This document shows positions 56,905-64,000 of a DNA stretch of 64,000 bases, piece by piece. The notes under the pieces were generated by a model that saw only the letters and a program-made list of their open reading frames with translations, ran no database searches and was not told where the DNA came from. Position numbers and translations under genes: made by a program. How positions within the stretch are numbered: position 1 is the stretch's first letter; each line of letters starts with the position of its first letter. Origin of the DNA: JACRAO01 sp964490895 (GTDB taxonomy: Bacteria; Bdellovibrionota; UBA1018); assembly GCA_964490895.1 (NCBI GenBank), contig CAZBEI010000118.1:1-64000 (forward strand), given 5' to 3'.

Positions 56905-58382
56905 TCTAAAATATTCCAAGGATAATCTGACGCGCTTTTGAGGTCTCGCTCCTCTGATGGAGAAAGCCAGTCTCTGGCCACAGGTACAGGTCCTACTGGA
57001 AAGAGTTTTTCCATTCTTTGCATCGGGGGTTTAGGTGGGGAGGGAAGTGGAAATAAAACGGCGACAAGCTCTGACCGTTCATTTATGAAATCTTCGGATT
57101 GAAAGAGAGAGCCTAATATGGGCAGATTTCTTAGAATGGGGATCCCTTTGGCCTGTTCCTTGGTATTTTGTTGTAATAGTCCTGAGAGCATGAGGGGTTT
57201 TTGAAATTCTGCATCCACTTGCGTTTTCATTCGGTTGGACTCAATTTTAGGGAGCTCGTCATAAGTGATGTAAGGATTGATGTGGCTGACCTCAGTCAAT
57301 ATTTCCAGCCTGACTTTAGTGCCAGCAATTTGTGTGACCTTAAGTTGCAGGGTGAGCCCGTATTTTTTCCAAGCAATGTTAGAAGTAAAACGAGTTTTAA
57401 TCCGTATGGGGATTTCTCCACCTGCAAAAAGTTCAGCCTCTCCAGGAACTCGAACTGAAAGTTCAGGGCGTGAGAGGATTTTGAGTGAGCCCTGACCCTC
57501 CAGAGTTTGTAAAGTGACATCAAGTTTAAGTGCATCTGTAATTTCCGAAGGTGTGATACGAAAGGCGTTTGGGATTTCTTTCGGAAAATTGAATCCCAGA
57601 GTATGGAAGTCTGTTTTTTTAAGTTCCAATAAAAAGACTCTAAAAAAAACAGTGGGGGAGCGATCGGGTAGACAATCTAATTCTAATAATGCAAGGGGGT
57701 AGATTTTTTTGATTTCTTTTTCTGCGAGTTGTTTTTCTGTCGGATTTTCGAGGAATCCACGCATTAAGAGGGTCTTTCCTTTTTGTTCTATTCGGATTTG
57801 CTCAGAGTGGTGAGAGGTTTTAATCCAGTTTTCTAAATTCCTTTTGGCTGAGTCCAAAATTTCGTTTGTGGGCTCAGTTTCGTCTCGGATTTCGTTCGGA
57901 AAGGCTCTCAGGAGAGCTCCAAGGTTATCTATTTCTGCTGGGGTGTGGAGGATCCCCCGTAAAATAACGCCAGAGCCCATGCGTAAAATTTCGACTTCTT
58001 GGAGAGCGCTCAAAGATTTTTCGAGAATTAAATTGGATTTTATTTCAGAAAGTTTTTCTATTTGAATCGTCCGATGTTCGACCGATTGGTCCGATTTCCA
58101 GACCCAGAGGTCTGTGGTCCCAGGCAGAATGGCTTTGATGAGGAGAGAGTCTTTGCGACTTGATTTCTTTAAAGTAGGGTGAGAAAAGGGGAGGGCACGG
58201 GCAATGGGAGAGCCAATAGAATAGCGTAAAAGACCTGGAATGCTGAGAAGTCGTTGTTCTCCTTGTCCAAGAATGAGAGTATATTTTTCGAGGGTTTCTC
58301 CCCCAGAAGACAAGGAGGCAGATTCGGCGATAAACCCAGAAAATATTAAAAATGCTAAGAAAAGCGAGATTGTCTTTTTCAT
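56901..58382 (-). CDS. cpaC: CpaC/RcpA-type secretin
   Basis: 493 aa with a signal peptide (about 1-22). The N-terminal domain has 'LILGQGEQRLLSIPGLLRYS' (N0-like), a BON-like part (about 190-240, 'GFLENPTEKQLAEKEIK') and the C-terminal secretin barrel: 'SRPELSVRVPGEAELFAGGE' (about 305-325), 'EVSHINPYITYDELPKIESN' and 'GIPILRNLPILGSLFQSEDF'. It should form the outer-membrane pore of a Tad/Flp pilus. It overlaps cpaF by 4 nt. Confidence 0.85.
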   Translation of the reverse strand: MKKTISLFLAFLIFSGFIAESASLSSGGETLEKYTLILGQGEQRLLSIPGLLRYSIGSPIARALPFSHPTLKKSSRKDSLLIKAILPGTTDLWVWKSDQSVEHRTIQIEKLSEIKSNLILEKSLSALQEVEILRMGSGVILRGILHTPAEIDNLGALLRAFPNEIRDETEPTNEILDSAKRNLENWIKTSHHSEQIRIEQKGKTLLMRGFLENPTEKQLAEKEIKKIYPLALLELDCLPDRSPTVFFRVFLLELKKTDFHTLGFNFPKEIPNAFRITPSEITDALKLDVTLQTLEGQGSLKILSRPELSVRVPGEAELFAGGEIPIRIKTRFTSNIAWKKYGLTLQLKVTQIAGTKVRLEILTEVSHINPYITYDELPKIESNRMKTQVDAEFQKPLMLSGLLQQNTKEQAKGIPILRNLPILGSLFQSEDFINERSELVAVLFPLPSPPKPPMQRMEKLFPVGPVPVARDWLSPSEERDLKSASDYPWNILE

Positions 58383-58430
58383 CCACGGATGGCATAAGCA
58401 ATTCTAAGACCAAAGACTTGGAGGTTCAAA

Positions 58431-58559
58431 ATGTCTTCTCGAATGGGAAAAACAAGGAATGCTCGGAAAATACGCAAAGCTCGAAAAGGTAAAGCGCGCA
58501 AAAGAAAAGAGCAAAACAAAGGAACGACCCCAAAGTTTCCAATTCACCTAGAAAATTAG
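58431..58559 (+). CDS. Very basic 42-aa protein
   Basis: 'MSSRMGKTRNARKIRKARKG' followed by more Lys/Arg and ending 'NKGTTPKFPIHLEN'. GGAGG lies 8 nt before the ATG at 58431. About 40% of the residues are Lys or Arg, so it may bind nucleic acid or the ribosome. It lies 10 nt upstream of metK and is likely co-transcribed with it. The acidic-free C-terminal motif 'KGTTPKF' suggests a conserved family, but I cannot name it. Confidence 0.65.
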   Translation: MSSRMGKTRNARKIRKARKGKARKRKEQNKGTTPKFPIHLEN

Positions 58560-58569
58560 GATCACCAGA

Positions 58570-59739
58570 ATGTCTCAAAACTACTTATTTACTTCTGAAT
58601 CTGTCACCGAAGGACATCCTGACAAAATAGCAGATCAGATTTCTGACTCCATTTTAGATGCACTTTTAGCGCAGGATCCAAAGAGCAGAGTGGCTTGCGA
58701 AACATTGGTCGCCACAGGAATGGTGCTTATTGCCGGAGAGATTACGACCAATGCAAGAGTGGATTATCCAGAAATTGCTCGTCAAACGATAAAAAACATT
58801 GGGTATGATAGTTCAGACAAAGGGTTTGATTATAAAACCTGCAATGTCCTTGTAGCCCTCAATCGGCAGTCACCCGATATTTCGCAAGGGGTGACATTGG
58901 GGCAAGGGCTCCACAATCAAAAAGAACAAGGTGCAGGAGACCAAGGATTGATGTTTGGTTATGCCGTGAGAGAGTCAGACGAGCTCATGCCTCTTTCTAT
59001 TGATTTAGCGCACAAATTGGCGCTCAGACTTTCTCAGGTGAGAAAGGAAAAAATACTTTCATGGCTTAGGCCCGATGGAAAAACTCAAGTGACCATCGAG
59101 TACGAAGACCAAAGGCCTAAGCGGGTAGACGCTGTGGTGGTGAGCTCCCAACATGACGATGAGGTAGCACACAAGCAAATTCAAGAAGCTTTGATCGAAG
59201 AAGTTATAAAAAAAACGATCCCCCAGCGCTATTTGGATTCTAAAACAAAATATTATGTCAATCCAACTGGGCGTTTTGTGGTGGGAGGACCCATGGGGGA
59301 TTGCGGTCTGACGGGCCGAAAAATTATTGTAGATACTTATGGTGGGCATGGAGCACATGGAGGAGGAGCTTTTTCTGGAAAAGACCCCTCCAAAGTGGAT
59401 CGTTCGGCTTGCTACATGGCTCGCTATATTGCAAAAAACTTGGTGGCCTCGGGTTTAGCCGATCGCTGCTTAGTGCAATTGGCGTACGCCATCGGTGTGG
59501 CTGAGCCTGTGAGTGTGATGGTCAATCCATTTGGAACAGAAAAGATAGCACTTAAAAAATTAGACACGGCGGTTCGCGAGATTTTCCATTTAAGGCCTGC
59601 GGGGATCATTGAGTCCCTCCAGTTGCTTCGTCCTATCTATACTAAAACAGCAGCCTACGGACACTTTGGCCGGGCTCTACCGGAGTTTACTTGGGAGAAA
59701 GTGGATCAATCTAGCGCTCTGAAAAGCTTGCAGACTTAA
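58570..59739 (+). CDS. metK: S-adenosylmethionine synthase
   Basis: 389 aa. 'SVTEGHPDKIADQISDSILD' at 10-29, 'GAGDQGLMFGYA' (about 119-130), 'FVVGGPMGDCGLTGRKIIVD' (about 237-256) and 'GGGAFSGKDPSKVDRS' (about 264-279) are all intact. It makes SAM from methionine and ATP. No SAM riboswitch fits in the 48-nt gap before the small upstream ORF. Length is normal. Confidence 0.96.
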   Translation: MSQNYLFTSESVTEGHPDKIADQISDSILDALLAQDPKSRVACETLVATGMVLIAGEITTNARVDYPEIARQTIKNIGYDSSDKGFDYKTCNVLVALNRQSPDISQGVTLGQGLHNQKEQGAGDQGLMFGYAVRESDELMPLSIDLAHKLALRLSQVRKEKILSWLRPDGKTQVTIEYEDQRPKRVDAVVVSSQHDDEVAHKQIQEALIEEVIKKTIPQRYLDSKTKYYVNPTGRFVVGGPMGDCGLTGRKIIVDTYGGHGAHGGGAFSGKDPSKVDRSACYMARYIAKNLVASGLADRCLVQLAYAIGVAEPVSVMVNPFGTEKIALKKLDTAVREIFHLRPAGIIESLQLLRPIYTKTAAYGHFGRALPEFTWEKVDQSSALKSLQT

Positions 59740-59768
59740 TTTTTACTTTTTGTTAAAATAAACTCTAT

Positions 59769-59990
59769 ATGCACATTGTTTTTGCTTTGGTGCGGTTTTT
59801 TCCGTTTTGGGGACTGATGGCGGCTCTTATTTTTTTCGAATTTGGCCGATCTTTTAGACACAAAGACTCAAAGCTTCAATATTCTTTCTTTTTTGGATCT
59901 GTTTTATTTTTCGCTTTGGTAGTGTGTTGGTTTTATTTTCGAGGAGACGTACACTCAGATACGTGGGTGCGATTCTTTTTTAAGGTTTAA
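59769..59990 (+). CDS. Small two-helix membrane protein (73 aa)
   Basis: Two hydrophobic segments (about 3-23 and 39-58), aromatic-rich ('FALVRFFPFWGLMAALIFF'). It follows metK by 29 nt and ends exactly at the start of a bidirectional terminator. No family recognised; similar small proteins are common and usually uncharacterised. Confidence 0.55.
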   Translation: MHIVFALVRFFPFWGLMAALIFFEFGRSFRHKDSKLQYSFFFGSVLFFALVVCWFYFRGDVHSDTWVRFFFKV

Positions 59991-60024
59991 AAAAGCCCTG
60001 AAGCATTTGCCCCAGGGCTTTTTT
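59989..60024. terminator. Bidirectional Rho-independent terminator
   Basis: AAAAAAGCCCTG (59989-60000) and CAGGGCTTTTTT (60013-60024) form a 12-bp stem with A- and T-tracts on both sides. It separates the convergent small membrane protein gene and the porin-like gene. Confidence 0.9.
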
Positions 60025-60038
60025 AAAGTCCATGTAAA

Positions 60039-60584
60039 TCAGAACCAGTACTTAATAGAAGCTACTGCGTTGAGCATATGGACAGCGTTACTTGCTGCAA
60101 TGAGCATATAGCTGACATCAGCTCCTACAGAAAATTCAGGACTCAGAGCGTAATCGTAACCAAAGGCGGGTCCAAAAGAAAATTCTGAAGCAGATGCGCT
60201 TACAGATGCCCCGGCCACTACTATTGCTGCACCCACAGAGGCCAAACCTGCTCTTGCACCTAGGTGAAATTGATTTGCACCATCTACCATCCAATACGCT
60301 GGCTCAATCCCAAAATAAGAAAGACTCACAGATGCACTGAGGGCGGAAGTAAGGACTACTGTTTCACTCGAAGTTAAAAAATAGGCACCCAAAGTCCACT
60401 CAGGCGAGAGGTGATACCCTGCGTTGCCTCCAAAAGTAACACGGCCCTTAGAAGTGCCTGCATTGACTGTGGGAAGAGCAAACCCTACCAATCCGCCCAC
60501 ATACCCTTGAGCAGCATAAGCAGCTTGGTTCATGCTTAGTGCCAATAAAAAAGCCACAACAGACAATTTACTCATTTTTAACAT
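60039..60584 (-). CDS. Outer-membrane beta-barrel protein
   Basis: 181 aa with a signal peptide ('FLLALSMNQAAYA', cleavage near residue 24). The mature chain alternates polar and hydrophobic residues in eight or so strands and ends in 'VASIKYWF', the C-terminal Phe of outer-membrane barrels. It resembles small OmpA/OmpW-like porin-fold proteins. GAAAGG lies 9 nt before the ATG at 60584; a second ATG is three codons in. No regulator is adjacent except the divergent sigma54 activator 270 nt away. Confidence 0.75.
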   Translation of the reverse strand: MLKMSKLSVVAFLLALSMNQAAYAAQGYVGGLVGFALPTVNAGTSKGRVTFGGNAGYHLSPEWTLGAYFLTSSETVVLTSALSASVSLSYFGIEPAYWMVDGANQFHLGARAGLASVGAAIVVAGASVSASASEFSFGPAFGYDYALSPEFSVGADVSYMLIAASNAVHMLNAVASIKYWF

Positions 60585-60794
60585 ACGTTTGTACCTTTCT
60601 TTGTTTATAAAACTCTAAGTTTTTAGAGTTAAATGCGTTTATAAAAGATTAATTTAGCGACTCTAACATAATTTGTTTATAAGAAAACAAAATTTAACAG
60701 TATGCAACCATTTAATGTGATTGGTCTTTTCCAGATCTCAAAGAATCTTAGGAAATATTTTTGACAGGCCGGCAAAGTTTGCTTAGCCTTGAAA

Positions 60795-60817
60795 GAGGGG
60801 TTATTTTTTAACCCCTC
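60795..60817 (+). other. Leader hairpin of the sigma54-activator gene
   Basis: GAGGGGTTA (60795-60803) and TAACCCCTC (60809-60817) form a 9-bp perfect stem with a T5 loop, 38 nt before the ATG at 60855. A TTGACA at 60761 could be a -35 but the -10 at the right spacing is poor. The hairpin may affect mRNA stability or be an operator. Confidence 0.4.
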
Positions 60818-60854
60818 ACGGAACTCTCAAGGAAGGGTAAAGGGGGGAGCATTG

Positions 60855-61895
60855 ATGCTCATTTTTCGCTCTGCGTTGGTAGGTGAAAGTCAGGCCATTA
60901 AGGAACTTTTTCTCACGATAGAGAAAGTCTCACAAACAGACAGCACAGTCCTCATCACGGGAGAAAGTGGTACGGGCAAAGAGCTTGTTGCGAAAGCCAT
61001 CCACGAAAATTCGGCTAGGGCTCAAAAGCCTTGGGTGGTGGTCAATTGTGCTGCCATTCCATCCGAGTTGTTAGAAGCGGAACTTTTTGGGCATATCAAA
61101 GGTGCTTTTACCGGGGCGACTCAGAATCGACAGGGTCGTTTTGAATTGGCTCATGGTGGCACCATCTTTTTAGATGAAGTGGGCGAAATTCCGCTGCACC
61201 TTCAAGCAAAGCTCTTGAGGGTGCTCCAGACTCGGGAGTTCGAATCCGTGGGCACATCCAAAACAACAGAGGTCGATGTCCGAATTATTGCTGCAACGAA
61301 TCGTGATCTCGAAGAGGCATCACAGAAAAAGGAATTTAGAGAAGATCTCTATTATCGCCTCAATGTCATTCCAATCAAAGTTCCGGCTCTCAGGGATCGA
61401 AAGAGCGATATTCCGATTTTAATCCAGCACTTTGTAGAAAAGTTTAATAAAGTCACAGGGCGCACTGTGGAGTTGCCCACAGGACAAATTTTGGATGCAC
61501 TCATGGTCTATGATTGGCCAGGCAATATTCGAGAACTGGAAAATTTAATGGAGAGAATGGTCATTCTCAAAGGGCATGGCTCTGTGGACTTGAGTGATCT
61601 GCCGCATCGTATATTTAAAAATTATGTAGATGGACGGACTCCAGGCGAGGGTGCGGTTTCGGATTGGGAGTTTCCACACATGGCGCTTCCCACGGACGGT
61701 TTGGATTTAAAGAATATTGTAGACGCATTCGAAAATCACCTGATTGATCAAGCCCTCGCTCGAACCGGAAACAATAAAAACCGGGCCAGCGAAATCCTAA
61801 AAATGAACCGTACGACCTTGGTAGAGAAGCTTCGTAAAAGGGGGATGATTATCCCGATTGTCAAAAAAAATGGCGGGGAAATTATTTCGCAGTAG
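60855..61895 (+). CDS. Sigma54-dependent transcriptional activator without receiver domain
   Basis: 346 aa from the ATG at 60855 behind AGGGGGGAG. AAA+ domain: Walker A 'GESGTGKELVAKAIHE', the sigma54-contact loop 'GAFTGATQNRQGRFE', Walker B 'GTIFLDEVGEIP' and the 'DWPGNIRELENL' region. C-terminal Fis-type HTH 'NNKNRASEILKMNRTTLVEK'. There is no N-terminal REC, PAS or GAF domain, so control must come through another protein, or it is always active. Its last 14 nt overlap the convergent mlaD. sigma54 often drives flagellar or pilus genes; flagellins occur elsewhere in this window. Confidence 0.88.
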   Translation: MLIFRSALVGESQAIKELFLTIEKVSQTDSTVLITGESGTGKELVAKAIHENSARAQKPWVVVNCAAIPSELLEAELFGHIKGAFTGATQNRQGRFELAHGGTIFLDEVGEIPLHLQAKLLRVLQTREFESVGTSKTTEVDVRIIAATNRDLEEASQKKEFREDLYYRLNVIPIKVPALRDRKSDIPILIQHFVEKFNKVTGRTVELPTGQILDALMVYDWPGNIRELENLMERMVILKGHGSVDLSDLPHRIFKNYVDGRTPGEGAVSDWEFPHMALPTDGLDLKNIVDAFENHLIDQALARTGNNKNRASEILKMNRTTLVEKLRKRGMIIPIVKKNGGEIISQ

Positions 61896-62685
61896 TTTCT
61901 TCTTTGTCTTTGATCGTTTTACGCACCAAGTTTCGAATCACTCTGTTTCGATTGGCTCCACCCATCAACGCTTTGGCGTCATAATAAAGTCCAGGGTCAT
62001 TGACTAAGGCTCCGAGCGTGCCTGTGCCGTTGTTTATTTTTTCTAAAATCGAATTCAAATTTTTAAATGAATTTTTAATTTGAATTTGATCCAGTTCAGT
62101 TGCCAATTTGTGACTTGCGGTGGCGAGGTTTTTAGAAGTTGTGGCCATGCTGCTAAAAATAATTTCACTTCGGTTTTCTGATTGAAAAGACTTTAAAAGC
62201 TTTTCTAAATTCGTGGCGATTCCATTGAGAGAAATCAAAAGCTGGTCCCCCTTCGAAAAAAACTGAGTGAGCCCAGGTGTGGGTTTTAGAGTAATTTCGG
62301 ATAAATCGGGCAAAGGCTCTGAGGTTGCTGTTCCTGGATAGATCGACACATACTTGTCTCCTAAAACCCCTTGAGTTAGGATCTCCGCCACGGAGTCTTT
62401 TCTGATCCATTCTTCGTATTTTTTCCCGATGAGGAGTTCTACTTTGATGTCTTGCCTGACATGATCAAAGTCAACGTTTCTTACCGTTCCCACGTTGAGT
62501 CCTCCGAGTACGACTTTGCTTCCATTGATCAAGCCTTCGGCCGAAGGGCTGTAGATGAGGTACTTATTCTGTTTCGAAAAAAAGCTATTGACCCCGCCCA
62601 AAAGAACGATGGCAAGCATGATCAGCAGAGCACCGGAAGCAATAAAAACTCCAACTTTGACTTCTGTTTCCCATTGTTTAAACAT
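61882..62685 (-). CDS. mlaD: MlaD, MCE-domain substrate-binding protein
   Basis: 267 aa from the ATG at 62683-62685. One N-terminal membrane helix (about 9-30, 'VGVFIASGALLIMLAIVLL') and the MCE domain ('LIYSPSAEGLINGSKVVLGG', 'LNVGTVRNVDFD', 'VAEILTQGVLGDKYVSIYPG'). The C-terminal part is a long helical stretch, as in MlaD needle domains. It holds phospholipid in the periplasm for transport across the envelope. It starts 8 nt inside the mlaF gene. Confidence 0.88.
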   Translation of the reverse strand: MFKQWETEVKVGVFIASGALLIMLAIVLLGGVNSFFSKQNKYLIYSPSAEGLINGSKVVLGGLNVGTVRNVDFDHVRQDIKVELLIGKKYEEWIRKDSVAEILTQGVLGDKYVSIYPGTATSEPLPDLSEITLKPTPGLTQFFSKGDQLLISLNGIATNLEKLLKSFQSENRSEIIFSSMATTSKNLATASHKLATELDQIQIKNSFKNLNSILEKINNGTGTLGALVNDPGLYYDAKALMGGANRNRVIRNLVRKTIKDKEETTAK

Positions 62686-63430
62686 AGGCGGCCTCTTGAT
62701 TGTTTCCGCTGATAAACGACTGAACAAGCGGGTCTTTAGAGCATTTAATTTTCTCTATACTGTCAATGACGTAAATCACTCCATGGTAGAGGATTGCAAT
62801 TCGATCAGAAATTTCGAAAGCGCTCGGGATGTCATGAGAGACAAAAATCCCAGTTATTTTTTTGGTCTTTAATCTTTTAATATTTTCTAAAAAGCGCCTC
62901 GTGTTGATGGGATCTAACCCGGCGGTGGGTTCGTCGAATAAAATAATTTTTGGGTCGATAATGATGGCACGTGCGAGCCCCGCTCGCTTTTGCATACCTC
63001 CTGAGAGCTCTGCAGGGAGCAAGGAGTTAGAGCCCTTCATATCGATGAGTTCTAGCATTTCGTTTACTTTTTGATGGATGTCTTGTGGTGACAAACGGGT
63101 GTGTTCTTTTAAGGGGTAAGAAAGATTTTCTTCGACAGTCAAGGAGTCAAAAAGAGCTCCATTTTGAAAAACAAAGGCGATTTTTGTCCGAACGGGCATG
63201 AGTTCTCGTTCCGAGAGCTTGGATAAATTTTGTCCTTCGAAAAGAATTTCTCCACGGTCTGTTTTTTCTAGTCCAATGATTGACCTTAAAATGACGCTTT
63301 TTCCACTCCCAGAAACACCAAACAGACCTAAAATTTCTCCTTCGTAAAGTTGAAAAGACACTCCTTTATGGACTGATTTTTCTCCAAAAGATTTATAAAT
63401 ATTTTTTACGTCTAAGACGACTTTATTCAT
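62678..63430 (-). CDS. mlaF: MlaF, ABC transporter ATPase
   Basis: 250 aa from the ATG at 63428-63430. Walker A 'GVSGSGKSV', Q-loop 'FQNGAL', signature 'LSGGMQKRAGLARAI', Walker B 'IILFDEPTAGLDP' and the switch His in 'FVSHDIPSAF'. The 'MQKR' signature and length fit MlaF, which powers phospholipid transport between inner and outer membrane. An in-frame upstream extension (to 63586) overlaps mlaE and is not used. Same strand order as mlaE-mlaF-mlaD. Confidence 0.92.
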   Translation of the reverse strand: MNKVVLDVKNIYKSFGEKSVHKGVSFQLYEGEILGLFGVSGSGKSVILRSIIGLEKTDRGEILFEGQNLSKLSERELMPVRTKIAFVFQNGALFDSLTVEENLSYPLKEHTRLSPQDIHQKVNEMLELIDMKGSNSLLPAELSGGMQKRAGLARAIIIDPKIILFDEPTAGLDPINTRRFLENIKRLKTKKITGIFVSHDIPSAFEISDRIAILYHGVIYVIDSIEKIKCSKDPLVQSFISGNNQEAAYV

Positions 63431-63438
63431 TATAGCCC

Positions 63439-64000
63439 TTAATATTTCGGGTAAACCGTTAAAATAAACAACTTTGTTAGGAAAAAATCGCTCACCATAA
63501 TAAAAATACTCGAGGTGACCACAACCCAGGTGGTAGCATTTCCGACCCCTTGGGTTCCTCCTTCTGTGTGCAGACCCTTCCAGCAAGCGGTCATGGAAAT
63601 AAAAAACGCAAAGACAATCGTTTTAGCCATGCCCGTGAGCAGGTCTCTCATTTGGAGGGTTTCGAGTGATTTGATTAAAAAATACTCCCACCCGATATTT
63701 AAGTCCTTTAGGGACACTAAGAGCGCGCCTACGAGCCCAATGTAATCTGCAAATAAAGTTAAAATAGGGAGTGCAATGAGGCTCGCTAACACTCTTGGGA
63801 TGACGATTTTTTTGATCGGGCTTGTGCCCAAGGCTCGGATGGCGTCAATTTGCTGAGTGACTTTCATCGAAGCAACCTCGGAGGCAATGCCAGAGCCAAT
63901 TCTGCCAGCTACTAAGAGGCTTGTAAAAACGGGACCCATTTCTCTGAGAATGCAGAGGGCCACCACTTTAGGGACATAAAGTTTTCCGCCAAACTTAGCT
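63439..64000 (-). CDS. mlaE: MlaE-type permease (partial, runs off the window)
   Basis: At least 187 residues are in view, with the frame open at the window edge ('AKFGGKLYVPKVVALCILRE' and onward). 'MGPVFTSLLVAGRIGSGIAS' and 'VTQQIDAIRALG' are the permease motifs, and three or more membrane helices follow. The N-terminal part lies beyond base 64000. It forms the inner-membrane channel of the Mla phospholipid transporter with MlaF; an 8-nt gap separates the two genes. Confidence 0.9.
   Translation of the reverse strand, partial: AKFGGKLYVPKVVALCILREMGPVFTSLLVAGRIGSGIASEVASMKVTQQIDAIRALGTSPIKKIVIPRVLASLIALPILTLFADYIGLVGALLVSLKDLNIGWEYFLIKSLETLQMRDLLTGMAKTIVFAFFISMTACWKGLHTEGGTQGVGNATTWVVVTSSIFIMVSDFFLTKLFILTVYPKY

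Noticed and set aside
58383..58430. SAM riboswitch before metK
   Set aside because: The gap is only 48 nt before the small basic ORF and shows no conserved riboswitch core.
60761..60790. sigma70 promoter ahead of the sigma54-activator gene
   Set aside because: TTGACA is perfect but the hexamer 17 bp on (TAGCCT) matches only 3 of 6 positions.

Overview
The window reads as chromosome of an AT-leaning, flagellated, Gram-negative bacterium. The gene mix suggests a Bdellovibrionota-type (former delta-proteobacterial) lineage. It has two short flagellins with FlaG, outer-membrane machinery (LpxH, an LptF-like permease, the Mla system), lipoprotein TPR proteins, a mevalonate-pathway decarboxylase, Tad/Flp-type secretion genes, and many solitary DUF4143-type ATPases. 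This placement is inference from gene content; no rRNA is present and GC was not computed.

Layout. 0-9 kb: an internally deleted HNH gene, epmA, lpxH, a flaG-flagellin-flagellin cluster on the minus strand, meaB, an HD-GYP phosphodiesterase and a secreted ceramidase-family enzyme. 9-16 kb: exported proteins and a GMC oxidoreductase (+), then a metalloprotease lipoprotein, a ferredoxin and another exported protein (-), mvaD and a 71-nt tRNA. 16-27 kb is the accessory zone. It holds three DUF4143 ATPases, two overlapping prepilin-like genes (one with a CxxCH motif), a VapBC module, a REP-flanked transposase remnant, MazF fragments, three copies of one promoter/leader, and a large pilin-like fibrinogen-domain protein. 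27-50 kb is mostly core: C39 peptidase, lptF-like, sugar transferase, pepA, asnS, rodZ, TPR lipoprotein, rRNA methyltransferase, lepA, a signal-peptidase-like pseudoenzyme, pyrB-pyrC-carA-ddl, topA, dprA, LysM, CpoB-like and tldD. 50-58 kb: tadC-like, cpaF and cpaC genes on opposite strands, interrupted by a REPIN-like palindrome, a broken XRE gene, a fourth DUF4143 ATPase and a wHTH/nucleotidyltransferase pair. 58-64 kb: a 42-aa basic protein, metK, a porin-like protein, a sigma54 activator and mlaDFE (mlaE runs off the end).

The most notable signals are: (1) four solitary DUF4143 ATPases, two flanked by duplicated host sequence and one abutting a tRNA; (2) one promoter and leader copied three times around a pilin-like gene, with REP/RAYT debris; (3) recurrent 12-bp in-frame tandem repeats in at least six unrelated genes, and a 21-bp repeat that triplicates a start site; (4) a signal peptidase homologue lacking its catalytic serine; (5) a prepilin carrying a CxxCH motif; (6) a cluster of three DnaA-box-like sites.
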